Assembly (NCBI GenBank): GCA_903907865.1 | Contig: CAIVPR010000126.1 | Span: 186,001-250,000, forward strand | Origin: an uncultured Acidobacteriia bacterium | Lineage (GTDB): Bacteria; Acidobacteriota; Terriglobia; Bryobacterales; Bryobacteraceae | Direction of reading: 5' to 3' | DNA length: 64,000 bases | Shown: piece by piece, positions 52,118 to 61,328 of the stretch | How the letters are laid out: every line of letters starts with the position of its first letter | How positions within the stretch are numbered: position 1 is the stretch's first letter | Program-made: the position numbers and the translations under genes | The notes under the pieces: generated by a model | The model's input: only the letters and a program-made list of their open reading frames with translations | What the model was told of the DNA's origin: nothing | Database searches by the model: none

Positions 52118-52615
52118 CTAAATCGCGGCACGGAGGCGGCGCCACGACACGTCCAAGTCCTCCGGCAAAACACGGGTCTCCCCGATGACCGACATGAAAT
52201 TCGCGTCCCCGTGCCAGCGGGGCACCGCATGCAAGTGGATGTGGGCGGCGATTCCGGCCCCGGCGCATTCGCCCAAATTCATCCCGATGTTGATCCCGCC
52301 GGGCTTGTATACAGCCCGAAGAGCGCGCTCGGAGCGCCTCGCGAGAGACATCATCTCCGCCGCCGCCTCGTCCGAAATGGCCGACAGGTCGGAGGAGTGC
52401 CCGTACGGGATCACCATCAGGTGGCCGCTCGTGTACGGGAAGCGGTTCAGGACTACGAAATTCCACTCGCCGCGGAACAGGACCAAGTTTTCCTCGTCCC
52501 GGTCGGCCGGGTCGGACCCGATTCGGCAGAAGACGCAACCGGCGTCCCCACTTTTCCCTTCCACCTTTTCGGCGGTCAGGTAGCGGTAGCGCCACGGGCT
52601 CCAGAGATGGTCCAA
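52118..52615 (-). CDS. HIT family hydrolase/phosphorylase
   Basis: A 165-residue HIT protein with the histidine triad in HIHLHAVPRW and the N-terminal CVFCRI zinc-like cysteines; typical of Ap4A-processing enzymes of the galactose-1-phosphate uridylyltransferase-like branch (LWSPWRYRYL start). It hydrolyses or phosphorolyses dinucleoside polyphosphates. It lies ten bases after the HU gene in the same direction. Confidence 0.9.
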   Translation of the reverse strand: MDHLWSPWRYRYLTAEKVEGKSGDAGCVFCRIGSDPADRDEENLVLFRGEWNFVVLNRFPYTSGHLMVIPYGHSSDLSAISDEAAAEMMSLARRSERALRAVYKPGGINIGMNLGECAGAGIAAHIHLHAVPRWHGDANFMSVIGETRVLPEDLDVSWRRLRAAI

Positions 52616-52625
52616 TGAGTCCGCC

Positions 52626-52925
52626 CTAGTCGTCCAGTTCGTCCGACTCGCCGCCGTTCACCGTGTCTTTGAGTTCCTTGCTCGGCTTGAAATACGGGAT
52701 TTTCTTGGCCGGAACCTCGACCTTGGTGCCAGTTTTCGGGTTGCGACCGAGGCGCGACTGGCGCTGCCGGGTCCGGAAGCTCCCGAAACCGCGGATCTCG
52801 ATTTTGTCGCCGGCGCGAAGGGACCGAACGATGCTGTCAAAGATGGCCTCGACGATGACCTCGGATTCCTTCCTGGTCATTTCGACCTCGCGCGAGACCT
52901 CTTCAATCAGATCGGCTTTCGTCAT
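52626..52925 (-). CDS. HU/IHF-family DNA-binding protein
   Basis: A 99-residue nucleoid protein starting MTKADLIEEVSREVEMTRKE, with the family signature GFGSFRTRQRQSRLGRNPKTG and the PAKKIPYFKPSKEL strand. It bends DNA and organises the nucleoid. GGAGGA lies eight bases before ATG 52925. A short acidic tail (ESDELDD) is unusual. Confidence 0.95.
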   Translation of the reverse strand: MTKADLIEEVSREVEMTRKESEVIVEAIFDSIVRSLRAGDKIEIRGFGSFRTRQRQSRLGRNPKTGTKVEVPAKKIPYFKPSKELKDTVNGGESDELDD

Positions 52926-53003
52926 TTGTGTTTTCCTCCGGCAACCGCCGGAACTACGAGTATCGCCTACAAACCCTATTGTTTGCAATGGCCTTGCTCA
53001 GGC

Positions 53004-54806
53004 TTAATCAGACTTCCTTCGTGGGAGCACGCTTTCGAAACCCGAAGTTGCCGCAGCCGCACGCTTGGAGTACTCGTCCAGCCTGCCTCTTTCGGCATCG
53101 ACGGCCAGCGCCTTGATGCTCAGTCCGATCTTGCGCTCCGCCTCGTTCATCTTCACGACCTTGAAATCCACCTCGTCGTCCACGTGCAGCGGCGGCGCTT
53201 CCGACTTCTTGCCGGACCAGCCCGCGACCTCCGAGAAGTGGCACAACCCCTCCACGCCCTCGGCCAGTTCCACAAAGGCGCCGAAACCGGTGAGCCGTAG
53301 CACCTTGCCCCGCACTGTGTCGTTCACGTGGTGGGTCTGGAACCAAGTTTCCCAAGCGTCCGGCTGCAGTTGCTTGATGCCGAGCGAGAGCCGCTTGCTG
53401 GGCGCGTCGATCGATAGGATGACGGCTTGCACGACGGACCCTTTGCGCAGGATCTCGCTGGGATGCTTGACGCGCTTGGTCCAGGAAAGGTCGGAGATGT
53501 GGACGAGGCCGTCAATGCCCTCCTCGATCTCGATGAAGGCCCCGAACTCGGTCATGTTGCGCACGCGGCCCTCGACGACCGACCCGGCTGCGTAGCGCTG
53601 GTCCACCGTGGTCCAGGGATTGGCCTCGAGTTGTTTCAATCCGAGTGAGATCCGGCGGTCTTTGACGTGCACTTCGAGGACGACGGTCTCGACCGTATCG
53701 CCCGGTTTGACCACCTTTGACGGGTGTTTCATGCGCCGCGACCACGTCATCTCGCTGATGTGGATCAGTCCCTCGACGCCGGACTCCAGTTCCACGAAGG
53801 CCCCGTAGTCAGTCACGCTCACCACGCGCCCCATGACGCGGGAACCGGCGGCGTAGCGCTCCGGTGTGCCTTCCCACGGGTCAGGGGCGAGTTGCTTCAT
53901 GCCCAGGGAGACGCGTTCCTTGGCTGGGTCGTACTTCAGGACCTGCACCGTAATCTCGTCTCCAGTGTGCAGAACCTCCGATGGGTGGGTGACGCGGCCC
54001 CATGAGATGTCGGTGACATGCAGGAGGCCATCAATACCGCCGAGGTCGACAAACGCCCCGTATTCGGTCAGATTCTTGACGGTGCCGGTGACGACCGCGC
54101 CCTCGTGGAGTTGCTCCAAGGTGACGGTCTTGCGGGCGGTTGTCTCTTCCTGGACCGCGAGTCGGCGCGAGACAACGGCGCTGCCGCGCTTGCGGTTGAG
54201 CTTGACCACCTTGACCGGAATGTCCTGGCCCACGAACTGGTCGGCGTTGCGCACGGGGCGTGAATCGACCTGGGAGCCGGGCAGGAAGGCTGGGATTCCA
54301 ATGTCAACCTGCAAGCCGCCCTTGACGCGCTCCAGCACCCGACCGGTAATGGTGGTCTGGCTGGCCATGGCCTCTTCCAGGTCGTCCCAGATCTTGAGGC
54401 GGGCGGCGCGTTCATGGGACAGATGGACGTAGCCCTCCGGCGAGTGCGCGGTCTCGACCATCACCTCGACGATGTCGCCCGCTTGGACGGAGATCTTGCC
54501 CGAACCGTCGAGAAAGTGTGCGATAGGGGCCACGCCGTCGGACTTGTAGCCGACGTCGATGAAGACGTGCGTCGTGGAGATCTTGAGGACCTTGCCTTCC
54601 ATCACCTCGTTGCGCGCGGGTGGCGCGAGGTGGCTGTAGTCCTCGAGAAGATGCTGGTAGTCTTCGGGGTCCATCTCCTGGGAATCGGATTCCCGCAGTT
54701 CCTCCACCGTTGCCGGGGCGCTTTCCGTTGGTGGAAAGTCCCCCGCGGCCGGATCGACTGCCGAGGCCGGTGGTTCCCATGTGCCGGTCAATGCGTTGTC
54801 TTCCAA
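53004..54806 (-). CDS. rpsA: 30S ribosomal protein S1
   Basis: A 600-residue protein with six S1 RNA-binding domains (for example VTDYGAFVELESGVEGLIHISE and MTEFGAFIEIEEGIDGLVHISD), preceded by an acidic extension of about 75 residues. S1 recruits mRNA to the ribosome. TTG 54806 is chosen because GGGAG is seven bases upstream. A near-consensus promoter lies upstream on the same strand. Confidence 0.95.
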   Translation of the reverse strand: MEDNALTGTWEPPASAVDPAAGDFPPTESAPATVEELRESDSQEMDPEDYQHLLEDYSHLAPPARNEVMEGKVLKISTTHVFIDVGYKSDGVAPIAHFLDGSGKISVQAGDIVEVMVETAHSPEGYVHLSHERAARLKIWDDLEEAMASQTTITGRVLERVKGGLQVDIGIPAFLPGSQVDSRPVRNADQFVGQDIPVKVVKLNRKRGSAVVSRRLAVQEETTARKTVTLEQLHEGAVVTGTVKNLTEYGAFVDLGGIDGLLHVTDISWGRVTHPSEVLHTGDEITVQVLKYDPAKERVSLGMKQLAPDPWEGTPERYAAGSRVMGRVVSVTDYGAFVELESGVEGLIHISEMTWSRRMKHPSKVVKPGDTVETVVLEVHVKDRRISLGLKQLEANPWTTVDQRYAAGSVVEGRVRNMTEFGAFIEIEEGIDGLVHISDLSWTKRVKHPSEILRKGSVVQAVILSIDAPSKRLSLGIKQLQPDAWETWFQTHHVNDTVRGKVLRLTGFGAFVELAEGVEGLCHFSEVAGWSGKKSEAPPLHVDDEVDFKVVKMNEAERKIGLSIKALAVDAERGRLDEYSKRAAAATSGFESVLPRRKSD

Positions 54807-54880
54807 AGCCTTTGCTCCCTGAACTCCCCGGTGTCCGCGTCCGCCACAGTGGCCAACGCACGCAGCTCGGGATTCTATCA

Positions 54881-54910
54881 ACTATAGAGATCGTAACCCG
54901 AAAATGTCAA
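54881..54910 (-). promoter_or_regulatory. Sigma-70 promoter of rpsA
   Basis: On the minus strand TTGACA (54905-54910, 6/6) and TATAGT (54881-54886, 5/6) are 18 bases apart. The rpsA start codon follows 74 bases downstream. Confidence 0.8.
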
Positions 54911-54980
54911 TCGCCGACAAATCGGCACCCAAGGATGCGGTCGGCGAGGTTCGGTGGTAGAATGAAGATTCCGACCCAAA

Positions 54981-55057
54981 GGCGGGGTAGCTCAGCTGGC
55001 TAGAGCGACGGTCTCATAATCCGTAGGTCGGGAGTTCAAGTCTCCCCCCCGCCACCA
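54981..55057 (+). tRNA. tRNA-Met (anticodon CAT), 3' CCA encoded
   Basis: A 77-base cloverleaf: 7-bp acceptor (GGCGGGG with CCCCGCC), D arm TAGCTCAGCTGGCTAGA, anticodon loop CTCATAA, variable AGGTC, T arm GGGAG-TTCAAGT-CTCCC, discriminator A and encoded CCA. Its acceptor begins with a G:C pair rather than the mismatch of initiators, so it is an elongator tRNA-Met; tRNA-Ile with modified CAT is the alternative. TAGAAT at 54958-54963 is a plausible -10. The next gene begins ten bases later. Confidence 0.95.
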
Positions 55058-55066
55058 GATCTTCTT

Positions 55067-56344
55067 TTGCGCCGTCTCGCATCGCTTCCGGTGATCTTTG
55101 TTGCCGCTTTGGCGATTCGGTTTCTGTTCCTCTGGCTCTACCTCGATTCCCACCCTGTCCGGGCACTCTCCACAATTCCATTCCTTTTTGAGCCCGGCAA
55201 CATCGCGTACTCGCTGGTGAACGGCAACGGTTTCGCGTCGCCGTTTCGCGTCGAGACGGGTCCGACTGCTTGGATGACACCGGTCTGGCCGCTCATCCTA
55301 GCGGGCGTCTTCAAACTTTTCGGCACGTACACGATCCAGGCGTTCGTGGCCGCAGCCGGCTTGAACGTGTGTTTCTCCGCTGTCACCTGCATCCCGGTCT
55401 ATGCGGCTGCCAGGCGGATCGCCGGGTCGGGCGCGGCTGCTGGGGCGACGTGGCTGTGGGCGGTGTTTCCGACGGCAATCCTGCTGCCGTACGAATCCCT
55501 TTGGGACGCCTCGCTTTCCGCCCTGCTAGCGACGACGCTGTTGTGGGCGACGATGGTGGTCTCCGAATCGGTTTCGAACTCGCGCTGGGCCGCCTACGGG
55601 CTTCTGTGGGGCTTCGGGCTGATGACCAACGCGGCGCTCCTCTCGTTGCTGCTGTTCCTGTTCGGCTGGGCGGAGTTCCGGTCGCACCGAATGGGGAAGT
55701 ACGATTTCCGCAATCCCTTGCTCGCCGCCGCGATGGCGATGCTCTGCTGCATGCCGTGGATGGTCCGCAACTACCGGGTTTTCCATGCCTTTGTTCCGCT
55801 GCGTTCGGTAGCGGGACTGGCCCTGTGGCTGGGCAACAACGAGCACGGCGACGGCCTTTCCGCCCGCCAACACCCGATCTCCTACCAGCAGGAGCGCGAC
55901 CGCTACGTGGAACTCGGCGAGATCGCGTACATGCGGGAGAAGCAGGCTGAGGCCGTGTCGTACATGCTTGGGCATCCGGCGCGCACGGTGCAACTGGCCG
56001 CGCTCCGATTCACGGCGATTTGGACCGGCACCAGCGGCCGCTTCCTGGACGACGTCCGCCGGGCCCGGACGGCGCGGTTCTACCTGGTTGTCGGGTCGGA
56101 CCTAGTCGCCGCACTAGGGGCGCTGCTGGGTGTAATTCTGCTGGCGCGCGGGCGCGATCCCCGCCTGATCCCGCTCGCCGCATTTCCGCTGGTTTTTCCG
56201 CTCGTTTACTATTTCGCACTCGCACCTCCGCGCTATCGCCATCCCATCGATCCGGCGCTACTAATTCTTACGGTCCTCGCATTCACCCGTCTGGCACACT
56301 TAAAGAAGCGGCCTGTCCAAGGCCGCACAAGCAACCCATCGTGA
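55067..56344 (+). CDS. ArnT/PMT-like GT-C membrane glycosyltransferase
   Basis: A 425-residue membrane protein with about eleven helices, a first periplasmic loop bearing acidic residues (LYLDSHP), and the HPARTVQLAALRF segment typical of the dolichyl/undecaprenyl-phosphate-sugar-dependent glycosyltransferase family (ArnT, PMT). It would attach a sugar to lipid or protein in the periplasm. TTG start at 55067, only ten bases after the tRNA, so it is probably co-transcribed with tRNA-Met. Its stop overlaps the next start (GTGA). Confidence 0.8.
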   Translation: MRRLASLPVIFVAALAIRFLFLWLYLDSHPVRALSTIPFLFEPGNIAYSLVNGNGFASPFRVETGPTAWMTPVWPLILAGVFKLFGTYTIQAFVAAAGLNVCFSAVTCIPVYAAARRIAGSGAAAGATWLWAVFPTAILLPYESLWDASLSALLATTLLWATMVVSESVSNSRWAAYGLLWGFGLMTNAALLSLLLFLFGWAEFRSHRMGKYDFRNPLLAAAMAMLCCMPWMVRNYRVFHAFVPLRSVAGLALWLGNNEHGDGLSARQHPISYQQERDRYVELGEIAYMREKQAEAVSYMLGHPARTVQLAALRFTAIWTGTSGRFLDDVRRARTARFYLVVGSDLVAALGALLGVILLARGRDPRLIPLAAFPLVFPLVYYFALAPPRYRHPIDPALLILTVLAFTRLAHLKKRPVQGRTSNPS

Positions 56345-59300
56345 AGAATACCCGCACGCTCAACCTGTCTTTCGGCATTTCCTTCGAGGAACTTTATAGC
56401 CGCGAGGGCCTGATCCGGCTCGATTCGCAATTTTTGTCCAACCTCGCCGAGTCGGACGTCCCCCTCCACGGTCGGCTCCTCGCGGCCCGCGAGAATCCGG
56501 CGTCGGTCGCGCTCAAGCCGGGCTCGGAGCTGATCATCGCGCTCGCCCCGCACGTCGAGGACTTCATCGGCCAGTTGTTCGGCATCGGCCCCGAGCTCCG
56601 CGCGCTCCAAGCCCGCCACCACGATTTCTCGCCGATCCTCTCGGTCAAACGCCGTTTCGTCTTCAAGAAGGCCCTCACCGGACAGACCCCGGAGAAGGCC
56701 GCGTTGATCGACGGTGCCGCGGTTGGTAGCCAGTTGGAAGCGCTGTTCGGAGAACCCGTCACGCAGAGTTCCTACGGGGCCCACGTCGCGCAGTGGATCG
56801 ACTCTGCCGAGGCCGAGGCTGCGCACGCGGACGACCTCAAGATCGCCGCGCAGTACGCTGTCTGGGCCGTGCTCACGCCAGCCGGCAAGGCCGTCCATAA
56901 GGGCGACATCCTTTTCCACCTGCCCCACAAGCTGGATATGAACCACCTTGTGCCAGCTGAAACCCTGCAGACCGGCAACCTGGTGCAGTTCATCTTTGGC
57001 CCCGAGCATTGGCGCAACCGCTCCGGCTTCGACCTGACCGACCCCGGCATGACCCTCCTGCCCGCGCTCGACCAGGCCGCCTACTGCATCAAGTGCCACA
57101 ACCAGGGCAAGGACAGCTGCTCGCACGGACTGAAGGAGAAGGACGGCTCGTTCAAATCCTCGGCCTTCGGCGTCAAGCTCGCCGGTTGCCCGCTGGAAGA
57201 AAAGATCTCCGAGATGAACGTGGTGAAGGGTGACGGCCTGCCGCTAGCCGCCCTCGCCGTGGTCACCATCGACAACCCGATGGCCGCAGCCACCGGGCAC
57301 CGCATCTGCAACGACTGCATGAAGTCCTGCATTTTCCAGAAGCAGGAGCCGGTCGACATCCCGCAGGTGGAAACGCGCTCGCTCAAGGACGTGCTGGAGC
57401 TGCCGTGGGGTTTTGAAATCTACTCGCTGCTGACGCGCTGGAATCCGCTCAACTTCTCGCGGCCCTATCCGCGTGAAGATTCGGGGCGCAAGGTGCTCGT
57501 GGTCGGACTCGGCCCCGCCGGGTTCACGCTGTCGCACCACCTGATGAACGACGGCCACACGGTCGCCGCCGTCGACGGTCTGAAGATTGAGCCGCTGCCC
57601 TCCGACATTTCCGGTGTCGACCCTTGGGGCCGCCGTGTTGGATTCCGACCGATCGAGGACATCACCGAGATCTACGAACGGCTGGGCGAGCGCGTGATGG
57701 CCGGTTTCGGCGGCGTGGCCGAGTATGGCATCACCGTCCGGTGGAACAAGAATTTTCTCAAGGTGATCCGGCTGCTGCTGGAGCGGCGCGCCCAGTTCGC
57801 CATGTTCGGCGGCGTGCGCTTCGGCGGAACGCTGACGGTGGACGACGCCTTCAACCTCGGCTTCGACCACATCGCGCTCTGCGCCGGCGCCGGTCGTCCG
57901 ACCGTGATTCCGATGAAGAACGGCCTTGTGCGCGGCGTCCGGCAAGCTTCGGACTTCCTGATGGCGCTGCAACTCACGGGTGCCGCGAAGTCCGATTCGC
58001 TGGCCAACCTGCAGATCCGGATGCCGATCGTGGTGATTGGCGGCGGCTTGACGGCGATCGACACGGGCACGGAATCGATGGCGTATTACGTCGTCCAAGT
58101 GGAGAAATTCCTTGCGCGTTACGAGGCGTTGGTGGAAGATCTCGGGGAAGTCGCCGTGCGTTCCAAGTGGACACCGGATGAAGCGGTGACGGCCAAGGAA
58201 TTCCTCGCCCACGGACAAGCGATTCGCGCCGAACGCGACCAGGCTGCGGCAGAGGGTCGCGAGCCCCGATTCGTGGAGTTGCTCAATTCTTGGGGAGGCG
58301 TCACGGTTGCGTACCGACGCCGCCTGATCGACGCCCCCAGTTACACCCTCAACCACGAGGAAGTTTCGAAGGCGTTCGAGGAAGGCGTGAAGTTCGCCGA
58401 ATGCCTCGCGCCGGAGGAAGTTGAAGTTGATGCCGCCGGTTCCGCCGCCGCGCTGCGCTTCCAGAAGTACGCCTGGGATGCCGAGAAGGCCAAGATTGTT
58501 GCGACCGGCGAGTCCGTGACGCTGCCCGCGAAGACGATTTTGGTCGCCGCCGGCACCCAGCCCAACACCGTGCTCGCCCGCGAGGACGACCACAATGTGT
58601 TCCTGGATGGCCGCTACTTCCAGGCGTTCGACGAGGAGGGCAACAAGGTCAAGCCCGAGCGGATCGCCAAGCCGCAGGAAGTGCGGGTGCTGATGTCGCT
58701 GCGTCCCGACGGGCGCGCGATCAGCTTCTTCGGCGATCTGCATCCCTCGTTCTCCGGCAACGTCGTGAAGGCGATGGCCAGCGCGAAGCAGGGGTATCCG
58801 GTGGTTTCACGCAGTCTGGCGCGGATGTCCGCCCCCGCCGTGGATCCGCAGACGCTCATCGCGAAACTCAATGACGAATTGCGGGCAACGGTGCACGATG
58901 TGGTGCGCCTGACTCCGAATATCGTCGAGGTGATCGTCCGCGCCCCGCTCGCCGCACGCGCGTTCCTGCCGGGGCAGTTCTACCGGCTGCAGAATTACGA
59001 GGCGCTGGCACCGCGCACCAAGGACACCGTTCTCGGGATGGAAGGGCTGGCGCTTACCGGGGCCTCGGTGGACCACGAACAGGGCCTGCTTTCCACAATC
59101 GTGCTGGAAATGGGCGGTTCATCCGACCTCTGCGCCATGCTCAAGAAGGGTGAACCGGTGATCCTGATGGGTCCGACAGGCACCCCGAGCGAGACGCCCT
59201 CGAAGGAGACTGTGCTGCTGGTGGGTGGCGGCCTCGGAAACGCGGTGCTGTTCTCGATCGGCCAGAAGCTGCGCGAGGAGGGCTCGCGGGTCCTTTATTT

Positions 59301-59880
59301 CGCCGGCTATAAGAAAATCATCGACCGCTATAAGGTCGAGGAGATTGAAAAAGCCGCCGACATTGTGATTTGGGTGTGCGACGAGGCCCCCGGTTTCTCG
59401 GCGACGCGCGTGCAGGATTCGGCGTTTGTCGGCAACATCGTGGAGGCCATGGTGGCCTACGGGCGCGGCGAGCTCGGCGACGCTGACTTGGGACAAGGCG
59501 GCATCGCGCTTTCCGCCGTGGACCGGATCATAGCCATCGGCTCGGACGGCATGATGCGGGCAGTCCAGCAGGCCCGCCACACGGTGCTGCGCCCCTACAT
59601 CAAGCCGGACCACCAAGCGATCGGCTCCATCAACTCGCCCATGCAGTGCATGATGAAGGAAATTTGCGCGCAGTGCCTCCAGACGCACCGGAATCCGGAG
59701 ACGGGCGAGGAGACGGTGGTGTTCTCCTGCTTCAACCAGGACCAGCCGCTGGACCATGTCGATTTCGCCAACCTGCGGACGCGGCTGACCCAGAACGGCG
59801 CGCAGGAGAAGTTGACGAAGATGTGGATCGACCATTGCTTGCGGGAATTGGGCGTGCGCGACGCCGGGGTCGGGGCGTAA
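56341..59880 (+). CDS. Giant fused NfnAB/GltD-PyrK-like flavin and iron-sulfur oxidoreductase
   Basis: An 1179-residue protein. Residues 1-240 are an uncharacterised N-domain; Cys249/252/260 and Cys323/326/330 form the iron-sulfur region typical of GltD; FAD and NAD(P) loops follow at about 385-400 (VVGLGPAGFTLSHHL) and 560-575 (VVIGGGLTAID). From about residue 860 a ferredoxin-reductase/PyrK-like part begins (FLPGQFYRLQN, LLVGGGLGNAVLFSIG near 960), closing with a Cys1103-x5-Cys-x2-Cys1112-x17-Cys1130 cluster. In two-subunit form these are NfnB and NfnA, an electron-bifurcating NADH/ferredoxin:NADP reductase. Bifurcation here is inference. GTG start 56341. Confidence 0.85.
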   Translation: MKNTRTLNLSFGISFEELYSREGLIRLDSQFLSNLAESDVPLHGRLLAARENPASVALKPGSELIIALAPHVEDFIGQLFGIGPELRALQARHHDFSPILSVKRRFVFKKALTGQTPEKAALIDGAAVGSQLEALFGEPVTQSSYGAHVAQWIDSAEAEAAHADDLKIAAQYAVWAVLTPAGKAVHKGDILFHLPHKLDMNHLVPAETLQTGNLVQFIFGPEHWRNRSGFDLTDPGMTLLPALDQAAYCIKCHNQGKDSCSHGLKEKDGSFKSSAFGVKLAGCPLEEKISEMNVVKGDGLPLAALAVVTIDNPMAAATGHRICNDCMKSCIFQKQEPVDIPQVETRSLKDVLELPWGFEIYSLLTRWNPLNFSRPYPREDSGRKVLVVGLGPAGFTLSHHLMNDGHTVAAVDGLKIEPLPSDISGVDPWGRRVGFRPIEDITEIYERLGERVMAGFGGVAEYGITVRWNKNFLKVIRLLLERRAQFAMFGGVRFGGTLTVDDAFNLGFDHIALCAGAGRPTVIPMKNGLVRGVRQASDFLMALQLTGAAKSDSLANLQIRMPIVVIGGGLTAIDTGTESMAYYVVQVEKFLARYEALVEDLGEVAVRSKWTPDEAVTAKEFLAHGQAIRAERDQAAAEGREPRFVELLNSWGGVTVAYRRRLIDAPSYTLNHEEVSKAFEEGVKFAECLAPEEVEVDAAGSAAALRFQKYAWDAEKAKIVATGESVTLPAKTILVAAGTQPNTVLAREDDHNVFLDGRYFQAFDEEGNKVKPERIAKPQEVRVLMSLRPDGRAISFFGDLHPSFSGNVVKAMASAKQGYPVVSRSLARMSAPAVDPQTLIAKLNDELRATVHDVVRLTPNIVEVIVRAPLAARAFLPGQFYRLQNYEALAPRTKDTVLGMEGLALTGASVDHEQGLLSTIVLEMGGSSDLCAMLKKGEPVILMGPTGTPSETPSKETVLLVGGGLGNAVLFSIGQKLREEGSRVLYFAGYKKIIDRYKVEEIEKAADIVIWVCDEAPGFSATRVQDSAFVGNIVEAMVAYGRGELGDADLGQGGIALSAVDRIIAIGSDGMMRAVQQARHTVLRPYIKPDHQAIGSINSPMQCMMKEICAQCLQTHRNPETGEETVVFSCFNQDQPLDHVDFANLRTRLTQNGAQEKLTKMWIDHCLRELGVRDAGVGA

Positions 59881-59884
59881 ATCG

Positions 59885-60667
59885 TTGCGCCTGCTCTTTA
59901 TCGGCGACATATTCGGGCATGCGGGCCGGATGATCGTGTCGGACCATGTGGCCGACATCCGGCGGTCGCAGGGGATCGACGTCGTGATCGCGAATGTGGA
60001 GAATTCGGCATCGGGTTTCGGGGTTACGCCCGGGATTGCGGACGAGATTCTGCGCTACGGGGTGGACGTGATGACCTCCGGCAACCACATCTGGGACAAG
60101 AAGGAAATCTTCGACTACATCGCGCGGCAGCCGAAATTGCTGCGTCCGGCGAATTATCCCGGCAATTCGCCGGGGTCGGGGCTGTACATCCACACAACAC
60201 CATCGGGCGAAAAGTGCGCGGTGATGAATCTCCAGGGACGCGTGTACATGGCGGGGACGGATTGCCCGTTCCGCAAGGCCGATGCCCTGATCGCGTCGAT
60301 TCCGGCGGACGTGAAGGTCAAGTTTCTGGACTTCCACGCCGAGGTGACGAGCGAAAAGATGGCGATGGGGTGGTATGTAGATGGCCGCATTTCGGCGGTC
60401 GTCGGGACCCATACGCACGTGCCGACTGCGGATACGCGGATTCTGCCGGGGGGTACGGGGTATCAGACCGACTGCGGGATGACGGGACCGTACGATTCGA
60501 TCATCGGGGCGGACCGGGACATGTCGATGCGGCGGTTTTTGACGGGGATCGGCGGGCGGCTGGAGGCTGCCACGAAGTCACCGGAGCTGCATGCGGTGAT
60601 TGTTGAGGTTGATTCGGTGACGGGGAAGACGGTGGCGATCCGGCGGCATACGGTTCAGGGGGGGTAG
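59885..60667 (+). CDS. YmdB/TIGR00282-family metallophosphoesterase
   Basis: A 260-residue protein with GDIFGHAGR, NVENSASGFG, SGNHIWDKKE, DFHAEVTSEK and GTHTHVPTADTRIL, the complete metal-binding set of YmdB-type cyclic-nucleotide phosphodiesterases. In Bacillus YmdB hydrolyses 2',3'-cAMP and affects sporulation and biofilms. TTG start at 59885, four bases after the preceding stop, so it is probably co-translated with the large oxidoreductase. Confidence 0.93.
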   Translation: MRLLFIGDIFGHAGRMIVSDHVADIRRSQGIDVVIANVENSASGFGVTPGIADEILRYGVDVMTSGNHIWDKKEIFDYIARQPKLLRPANYPGNSPGSGLYIHTTPSGEKCAVMNLQGRVYMAGTDCPFRKADALIASIPADVKVKFLDFHAEVTSEKMAMGWYVDGRISAVVGTHTHVPTADTRILPGGTGYQTDCGMTGPYDSIIGADRDMSMRRFLTGIGGRLEAATKSPELHAVIVEVDSVTGKTVAIRRHTVQGG

Positions 60668-60686
60668 GACCACCCCTGCGGATGAC

Positions 60687-61322
60687 CTACGCCCGCTTCT
60701 TCCGAGCCTCAAGCAGAATCGGCAAGAAAGAAATAAATACTACCGCCAGCACCACCTTCTCGAAATTCCGCTGCACCAGCGGGATCTGACCCAGCTTGAA
60801 CCCCAGCGTGGTCATGAAGGCGATCCAGAACATTCCCCCGAACAGGCTGAAGAACAGGAAACGCCCATAATTCATCCGGGCCACGCCCGCGATGAACGGG
60901 GTGCAGGTCCGGACGATCGGCACGAATCGCGCATAGACCAGCGCGCGCGCCCCGTACTTCTCGTAGAATTCCCGCGTCCGCTTGAGGTGGTCGGGGTGGA
61001 AGAAACGCGACTTCGGCTGGTTGAAAATCCTCGGACCCGCTTGGCGTCCGAGGAAATAGCCCACGTTGTCGCCGATGATCGCGGCCACCATCAGGAGGCC
61101 GGCTAACAGATACAGGTCGATGCTGGCCGCCCCGCCCGCGACGCCCACACTGAACAACAGGGAGTCGCCCGGCAGGAAAAAGCCCACCAGCAGGCCCGTT
61201 TCCGCGAATACGATACCGCAAAGACCAGCCAATCCCAACGGGCTGGCGAGGAGCATCCGCACCAGCGCCAGAAGCCGCTCGGCGTTGTAGAGCGACTTCA
61301 GGAAGTCGAGTATGGCGTCCAT
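60687..61322 (-). CDS. DedA-family membrane protein
   Basis: A 211-residue membrane protein of the DedA/SNARE-associated (VTT) family: ETGLLVGFFLPGDSLLFSVGV, GDNVGYFLGRQAG, KYGARALVYARFVPIVRT, FIAGVARMNYGRF. DedA proteins flip undecaprenyl phosphate or other lipids. Start ATG 61322. It is six bases downstream of the foldase gene on the same strand, so probably co-transcribed. Confidence 0.93.
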   Translation of the reverse strand: MDAILDFLKSLYNAERLLALVRMLLASPLGLAGLCGIVFAETGLLVGFFLPGDSLLFSVGVAGGAASIDLYLLAGLLMVAAIIGDNVGYFLGRQAGPRIFNQPKSRFFHPDHLKRTREFYEKYGARALVYARFVPIVRTCTPFIAGVARMNYGRFLFFSLFGGMFWIAFMTTLGFKLGQIPLVQRNFEKVVLAVVFISFLPILLEARKKRA

Positions 61323-61328
61323 TCAGAG

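Noticed and set aside
60656-60678. Hairpin between the YmdB-like and DedA genes
   Set aside because: Only a 6-bp stem with an 11-base loop in a G-run; too weak to call a terminator.
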